From assembly GCF_000499385.1 (NCBI RefSeq), contig NW_013654452.1:5001-22384 (forward strand): a stretch of 17,384 nucleotides of DNA, written 5' to 3'. Made by a program: the position numbers and the translations under genes. This document shows, one piece after another, positions 8,843 to 16,329 of this stretch (position 1 is its first letter; each line of letters begins with the position of its first letter). Source of the stretch: Eimeria necatrix. Taxonomy: Eukaryota; Apicomplexa; Conoidasida; Eucoccidiorida; Eimeriidae. Under the pieces are notes generated by a model that saw only the letters and a program-made list of their open reading frames with translations, was not told where the DNA came from and ran no database searches.

Positions 8843-9609
8843 TAACGCGACAAAGCCGCAGAAATGATGCCAGAGAGCAGAAGATGAAGCGGCAAACGAA
8901 GCAAAGCAAAAGCACGAAGATGACACGAACACAGAAAAGAGAAAGAGATAAAACAAAGACAAAAAGAAAAAAAGAAAAAGATCAGAAAAACCCTAAAGCT
9001 GAAACCCTAAACCCTAACCACTTAATGCCAAACCCTGGACCCCTCCCCGCCGCCAGAGGGCAACCCTAGGCGAAAACCCGAAACCCTAAACCCTAATCGT
9101 CAAATCCTAAACCCTAGTCGCTCAGTCCAAAACCTTGACAGCCAAACCCTAAACCACAATAAACCTAAACCCTAGTCACCAAACCCCAAATCCTGGTCGA
9201 CAAGCACTAAACCCTGATCGCCAATTCCCAAACCCTAAACCCTGATCGCCAAACCCTAAACCCTATTCGCCAAACCCCAAACCCTATTTTCCAAAACCTA
9301 AACCATAGTGGTTAGACCGTAAACCTTAGGTCCAAACTTAAGACCCTACACAAACCCCCAAACCCTAGTGGCTAAACCGTAAACCCTGATCACCAAACCC
9401 TAAATCCTAGTCCCAAACCCTAAACCCTAATATCAAATTTTAAACCCTAGTTCCAAACCCTAAACCCTAAACCCTACATGGATGAAGAGGCGGCGGCCGA
9501 CGGAGTGCAGCAAATAGTGTCTTTCTGCTGAAGAAGGGGCAAAAGAGCCGAGGCAGCAAACAGGACCTTCGAAAACAAAACTAGAAAAAAGACCCAAACC
9601 CTCCTCCTG

Positions 9610-9650
<41 letters not shown>

Positions 9651-10538
9651 AACAACAAGCGGAGGCAATGAAAAAATGAAAAGCAGATTAAAGGAGACAC
9701 AAGAAATCACGACAAAGATCAAAGGAGCCCAAAAAGATAAAAGGAGACAAAAAAAAGAATACAAGAGACAGAAAGAGATGAAGAGAGAGGCAAAAGAAGA
9801 CAAAAGGAAAGGAAAAGAGAAAATAAAAGAAGAAAAAAGAGACAAAGAGAGGGACAAGAGGAGAAAAAAGGGAGATAAAATAAAGACAGAGTTGCTGCTA
9901 AGTTTTAGATAAAATAAAGACAGAGTTGCTGCTAAGTTTTCTGGGGTGCAGGCTCTCACCTCTTGCCGATGGTTTCCCGCTGCTGCTGCTGCTGCTGCTG
10001 CTGCTGCGTGCCCGTAGGGCAGCAGCGGGGGCAGCCGCAGCAGCAGCAAACGACCCCCAGAAGCAACTCCTTCCCCCAGCGGCTGCGCCACTCCCACGGC
10101 CAAAAACTCCACGCCGTCCAGCAGCACAAACTGCAGCGAAGTCACCTCCTCGCAGGGGCCCAACAAGAACGAACTGCAGCAGCACAGCAGCAGCAGCAGC
10201 AGCAGCACAGCAGCAGCAGCAGCGCAGCAGCAGCAGCAGCGCAGCAGCAGCAGCAGCACAGCAGCAGCAGCAGCACAGCAGCAGCAGCAGCACAGCAGCA
10301 GCAGCGACAAGGGAGGTGAGGCTTAAAGCACAGAAGCTCACAGGGCCCGCAGCCAATGCAGCAAATGGGAGCTGCAGCAGCGCAGCTGCAGCAAACGAAC
10401 TGGCAGCAGAAGAGCAGCAGCAGCAGCGACGGCGCGAAGGAGACAAACAAAAGCCGACGCAGCAGCAAATGCAGGCGACCCAGCAGCAGAAGCACCACCA
10501 CCACCACCACCACCACCCCCAAAAGCAGCAGCAGCAGC

Positions 10539-10575
<37 letters not shown>

Positions 10576-12692
10576 CGGCTCACCCCAGGGGCGCCTGCAG
10601 GTTGTCCTGGTGCAGCAGCAGCAGCTCGAACTGCTTGCCTTCTTCTCCCTCCACCTCCACGCGGCCATCAACGCATGCAGCTAAATAAGGGTTTGGGTGG
10701 ACGCGGCCATCAGGGGGCCCCCCGGCCGCGGGCAGGGGGCCCCCCCCCTGGGGGCCCCCCCATCCCTCGTCGTGCTGCAGCTCGCCGCCTCCTGCTGCAG
10801 CGGCCGCTCCTGCTGCTGCTGCTGCTGCTGCTGCTTCCCCAGAACGGCCCAGCAGCGCCAAGTGCGCCCGCTGCAAGGCATTCCGAGTTTCAAGGACAGC
10901 TTTGATTTGTTCTGTCTCTTCTGTGGGGTGGTGTAGAGACACCGCGACGAGGCGCCCCACAGGCGCGCCTGCTGCTGCTGCTGCTGCTGCGGCGGCCCCC
11001 CCTGACGCTGCTGCTGCTGCTGCTGCGTCTCTCCTGTACTGCAGCGGCAGCACGTAGTCAGAGCCCGAAGACACAGCCACATGGGTCACAGAGGCCCCCA
11101 GCAAGAAAGAGGAAGAGGGCAGGGGCCCATCGAGCCTGAAGGGCCCCAGGGTACTGGGGGCCTCCTCAGCTGCTGCTGCTGCTGCTGCTGCTGTGGCTGC
11201 TGCTGCTGGCTCCGGGGAGCAGCGAAACTTGTCAAAAGGAGCAGCAATGTCCGACAGACACAAAGTGGGGCCCCCCTTATGCAGCATTGCGAAAGACCCT
11301 GGGGGGCCCCCCGCCCAGGTGAAGCTGGCGGCGCTGAGGGTGTCTCTGCGCTCGTTGGGGTGTACGTACAGCTGGTTGCGGCTGCTGCAGAGCCACAGCA
11401 CCGGCAGCTGCTGCAGCTGCTGCAGCAGCTGCTGCTGCTGCTGCTCCTGCTGGCCCGACAGCGGCAATGGCGGCACTACCAGGCTCACCCCGCCACCCCA
11501 CTGCTGCACTTGCTGCGGGGCTGTGGCGTAGCCCGAGGAAACAGCAAACTGCACGGAGGGTTCAGCAGCAGCTGCTGTTGCGGCTGCTGCTGCTTTTGCT
11601 GCTGCTGCTGCTGCTGGGAGCTTTTGCAGAGAAGGGATGCACTCAGTGCAGCTGTGCAGCTGCAGCCGGAAGGCTGTTGGAAAGGAGGCACTGCTGAGTA
11701 GCTGCAGCGACTCTCCAGCAGCAGCGGCAGCTGCTGCTGCCGCGTCAGCAGCATCTGCTGCAGCCGCGTCAGCAGCACCTGCTGCAGCAACGGCTGCAGC
11801 AGCAACTGCAGCAGAGGCAGCAGCAAACCCGCGGTAGATGAGTGGAGGCCGCCCCGTCAGGAACACCACTAGTGTGGGGCCCTCGTCACTTCTAGGGTCT
11901 AGCAGCAGCAGCTCGGCGCTCAAGACCTCTTCCTGTAGCTCCCCAGCAGCAGCACCTGCTGCTGCAGCTCCTTCTGCTGCCTCACGGTCTGCTGCTGACG
12001 CAGCAGCATCAGCAGCAGCAGAAATGCTGCCCTCTTCTGGCCGAGTCAGAGGCAACGGGTCCGCAGCTATGCAGGTCACGGAGCGCCTGGCGTCCAAACT
12101 GCCCTCCTCAGCAAGTGTTGCTGCTGCTGCTGCTGCTGCTGCCCCAGCAGCAGCAGCAGCTGCTGCTGCTGCTGCTTGCTCTTGTGGAGGTCCCTCTGCT
12201 GTCTCTCCATGAGCTCCAGGCGACTGTAAGATGTCCTCGCGCAGCTGAGCATCTGTGCTCTTGCTGCTGCTGCTGCTGGTGCTTTCTGGAGCTCCGCCTA
12301 GTGCTGCTGCCTCTTGCTGCTGCACTGAGTGTTGCTGCAGCAGCAACTGCTGCAGCTGCAGCTGCGCACAGGACCCGCAGTTGCGCAGCAGCGGCGAGAC
12401 GAGGCGGAGGTCGACTGAGCTGAAGAGACACTGCATGCGGTGTACAGACACCACGTGCAGTGTCTGGGCCTTCTCGGGTCCCTCAAGTGTCACGAGGCAG
12501 CACAAGACCTCTGCTGCTGCTGCTGCTGCTGCAGCAGGAGAGAGGGGAGTGCTTCTAGGGTGTAGGTACAGCTGCGCACTTTTCACCTGCCCGCGCATGC
12601 AGCACGGCATTGCCTCAGGAGGCACTTCCTGAAGCAGCAGCTGCTGTTGCTGCTGCAGCAGTTGCGGGTCCCCCTCGCCAAGAGCCTCACTG

Positions 12693-12736
<44 letters not shown>

Positions 12737-12883
12737 AAGGTCAATGTGCCACAAGCGCAGGCGGAAGTCGTCGAGGACGGCGCAGACCCAGTCGCCTGCC
12801 GCGCTGCCTCTGACTGCAGCAGCAACTCCGCCACCAGCTGCTGCTGCTGCCCAGCCTGTGTCAAGAAAGGGAGACATGCTTCC

Positions 12884-12916
<33 letters not shown>

Positions 12917-13029
12917 GTGGGGCAGCTGAGGTGAGGTCCCCTCAATGCCCCCTTCTGCATCCACCTCCATGGACGCATACAAGTCTCTCTCTGCCTCCAC
13001 TGAGACCAGCGCATCTCCTGCTGCTGCTG

Positions 13030-13062
<33 letters not shown>

Positions 13063-13544
13063 GCTGCTGTTGGCGTTCTTGCTGGATCTCTTCTTCTTGC
13101 AGGTGACGCGCCTCCTCTTCATGCTGTTGCTGCGCCTCGTCCTGTTGCATTTCTAGCTGGCTCTCATCGTGCAGCTGCCGCTGCTGCTGCTGCTGCGAAG
13201 CCTGCTGCTGCTGCAGTCGATGCTGCTGCTGCTGCTGCTGAGGCGGCTCCGTCATGTCGACTGGGAGGCACAAAGCGGCTGCCCCCAAGGGCCCCGTTAC
13301 CCGCAGCTCTTCTGCTGTCAGCTGCAGCAGCACGAGGCCCCCCAGCAGCGAAGCAGCAAACAGCGTGGGGCCATCTAGAGAAAAGGCAGCACCTGGGGTG
13401 TCTTTTTTGCTGCTCTCTGCTGCTGCTGCTGCTGCTGCAGTGATGTCGACGAGTTTCCCCCCACGGACGGACAGCAAACGGGTTTCTCCTAGTCCCATGC
13501 GCGGGTCGCTACTCACCAGCAGCAACTGCTGCTGCTGCTTCTGC

Positions 13545-13577
<33 letters not shown>

Positions 13578-15070
13578 AGGGCCCACACAATTCTGGGCTG
13601 CCCTTCTAGGTTGGTGGCAGCAGCAAGACTGCGGCAGGGCACAGCTCGCTGGAGGGCCGTCAAGGCGCCGTGGGGCCAAAGCCCTCCAGCAGTAAGAAAG
13701 CGGCTGCTTCCTGATGTGCTGCAGAAGGCCTCTAGGTCTTGCTGCTGCTGCTGCAGCAGCAGCTGCTGCTGATGCTGCTGCTGAGGGTGGCCCGCAGAAA
13801 TCGTCGCAGAAGACTCCAGGGGAGGCAGCGGCAGGTAAGTCACGCAGCGAGCTGCAGCAAAGCCTTGGGGCCTCAGCCAGTCAGAAACTGTCAGACGAAA
13901 AGAAGGCAGCAGCAGGGGCCCCCCGGGGGCCCCCACGAGGCCCAGGTTGTCGCCCACAGGGTACTCTGCGTCGAGGTCAGTGCTGCTGCAGCTGGTGCTG
14001 TTGCTGCAGCTGAAGGCGCTGCTGCTGCTGTTCAGGGCAGCGGCAGCAGCAGCAATCGACTGCGGGATGCCCTGCGGCGCGGACTCTGCTGCTGCTTTCG
14101 CTGCTTCCTCCGCCCCTGCAGCAGCAGCAGCAGGCGGCGCCGATGCTGCTGCCGCTGCTGCTGCTGCAGTGGCCTGCTGCCGCAGCCACTGCAGGTAACC
14201 CAGCGGCGAAGACTCTGGCAGGGGCCCCTCGTCTTCTTGCTGCAGCTCCCCATACCTCAAGATGGGGGCCCTTTGGTAAGCAAGGTCAACTGAACCATCA
14301 GGGAAGATCTCAATGAGTTGTTTGCCGTCAGTGGTGAAGAGCTCCTGCTGCTGCCGCTGCTGCTGCTGCTGCTGCTGCTGCTCGCCTCCGGGGCCCTGCT
14401 GCAGCTCCGGCACCCTGCTGCAGCAAACTTCCAGCGACGAGACCCCCCTTGCTGTTCCCGGATCAGCAAAAAGACTTGACCCGCAGCCCTGAAGGTCCCG
14501 GGAGGCCCCCGGGGGGGCCCCCCAGGGCCTCCTGGGGGGCCCCACCAGCTGCGGCTCTGCTGCAGCCACGCACACTCCTGTACCCTCCCGGGCCCTGCCA
14601 CCGAAGGCCACCAAGTACCGCCTGCTGCTGCTGCTGCTGCTGAAGCCTGAGCTCTCTGCTTCCTTTTCCGCGGCCTGCAGCAGCAAACAAGCACGAAGCA
14701 ACGCGGCGCTGCTGCTGCTGCTGCAGCAAGCAGCCACGGCTCTCGCTGCTGCTGCAACGCAGCAGCAGCAGCAGCAGCAGCAGCAGGATTCAAGGGACCA
14801 GCCCACCTGAGTCTCTGCTGCTGGCGAAGGCCACACAGCAACCGAGTCCGACCGCGGCAGCAGCAGCTGCCCCGGCAGCTCGCATGCGGGGGCCCCCTGC
14901 AGCTCGAGGGGGGGGCCCCCCTTGGGGGCACAGACCTCAAGTGCAGTCCAAATAATGTCAGAGACCCCAAGGCCAGCAGCAACGACCTGCAGGGAGACAC
15001 ACGCCTTTTGCTGCTTTCCTGTCTCCTCAGCAGCAGCTCCCCGTGCAGCCAGCCGCACCTGGCTCCTGCA

Positions 15071-15111
<41 letters not shown>

Positions 15112-15213
15112 AGGTGCAGCTGCCGCTGGCGCTGCTGCTTGCCTAGTGGCGCCAGCGAGTTCCTAGGGAAGCAGACCAAGTGAGCCACTGTTAAATGCTC
15201 AAACTAGCAGCAG

Positions 15214-15248
<35 letters not shown>

Positions 15249-15448
15249 GCAGCGGGGCTCACTAGGTGGGCCAGCGCGGGCCTGTTGTCCGCCGACAGCA
15301 GCAACAGACATTTGCTGCTGATGAAAGCAGCAGCACCTTCCTCGAGGCGGAGTCGGAGACGGCTCTGGTCGAACACAGCAGCAGGAAGCTGCTGCAGGTC
15401 CTTGCGGACGAGGCCCGCGGGGTGCAGCACGTGGGTGATGCCTGCGAC

Positions 15449-15489
<41 letters not shown>

Positions 15490-15644
15490 GCTGCTCCTCC
15501 AGCAGCCGCTGGCTCCCCCCGCCACAACGCCCCCCCCCAAACGAAAAAAAGGAGACAGTGTCAGGAGACAGACACAAGACCCCGTGGGGCACAGCGGGGA
15601 CCCGCAGCAGGTTGAAAGTGTCCACCAGCAAATGCGGAATCTGC

Positions 15645-15688
<44 letters not shown>

Positions 15689-16298
15689 GCATGCGCAGTT
15701 GACCATCGCGTGCAGCAGCAGGAGCTGCTGCGGGTCCCTGCCCGCGTGAGCGTGCGCCGTCCCCAAACCCTAAACCCTAAACCCTAAACCCTAAACCCTC
15801 GCGGGCGGGGGCCCACCTTCGCGACGATTTGTATGTCGCGCTCCTCCGGGTGTACAGACACCAGCAGCGCCGATACTTCCCCAGCTCCTGCAGACCCCAC
15901 AAATGGAATTAAACCAATTTCTCGAGGCCCTTGAGAGACAAGAAGAGCAGCAGCAGGCAGCAGCAGCGAAGAAACTGGCGCCATGTCGTGCAGCAGGTAG
16001 GGGAGGCCTGCTGCTCCTGCTGCAGTGGCTGCTGCTGCTGCTGCTGCTGCCGCCGCCGTCGAGTCCCCCGGGCCAAAAGAGGCCCCTGGAGCAGCAGCAG
16101 CAGCAGCCACTGCTGCTGCTGTCTTCTCAGGAAGAGGCAAATCGTCTACAAGAGATAAAAAGAAACATGAAGACACAGCGAGGCCCCCCCCCAGCAGGCT
16201 GTGGGAGCCCCACAGTGCAGAGGGGCCCCCCCCAGGACCCTCTTCTGGGGGCCCCGGGGGCCCCCCGCCCTCGCCCAGGCTTTGCAGCTCCTCTGCTG

Positions 16299-16329
<31 letters not shown>

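Noticed and set aside
8840..8962. An extra CPSF160 exon ending ALWHHFCGFVA before the GTTAGC at about 8841
   Set aside because: Exons 5 and 6 already join without a gap in the family alignment, so no residues are missing here.
8042..8962. Cysteine-rich protein (runs of CCC and CY)
   Set aside because: It is the TGC frame of intron 6; only its last part (WRFDSASDSRRLELVSR) is genuine exon.
8990..9477. Chromosome end or telomere
   Set aside because: The array is internal, degenerate and lies between two conserved exons of one gene.
10176..10305. CRISPR-like array
   Set aside because: The units are simple CAG derivatives without unique spacers.
15155..15166. CTGCTTCCCTAG as the acceptor for CPSF160 exon 3
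   Set aside because: It has the better pyrimidine tract, but the frame it opens does not lead into the conserved LQVVAAGLGVSDIIW; kept only as an alternative.
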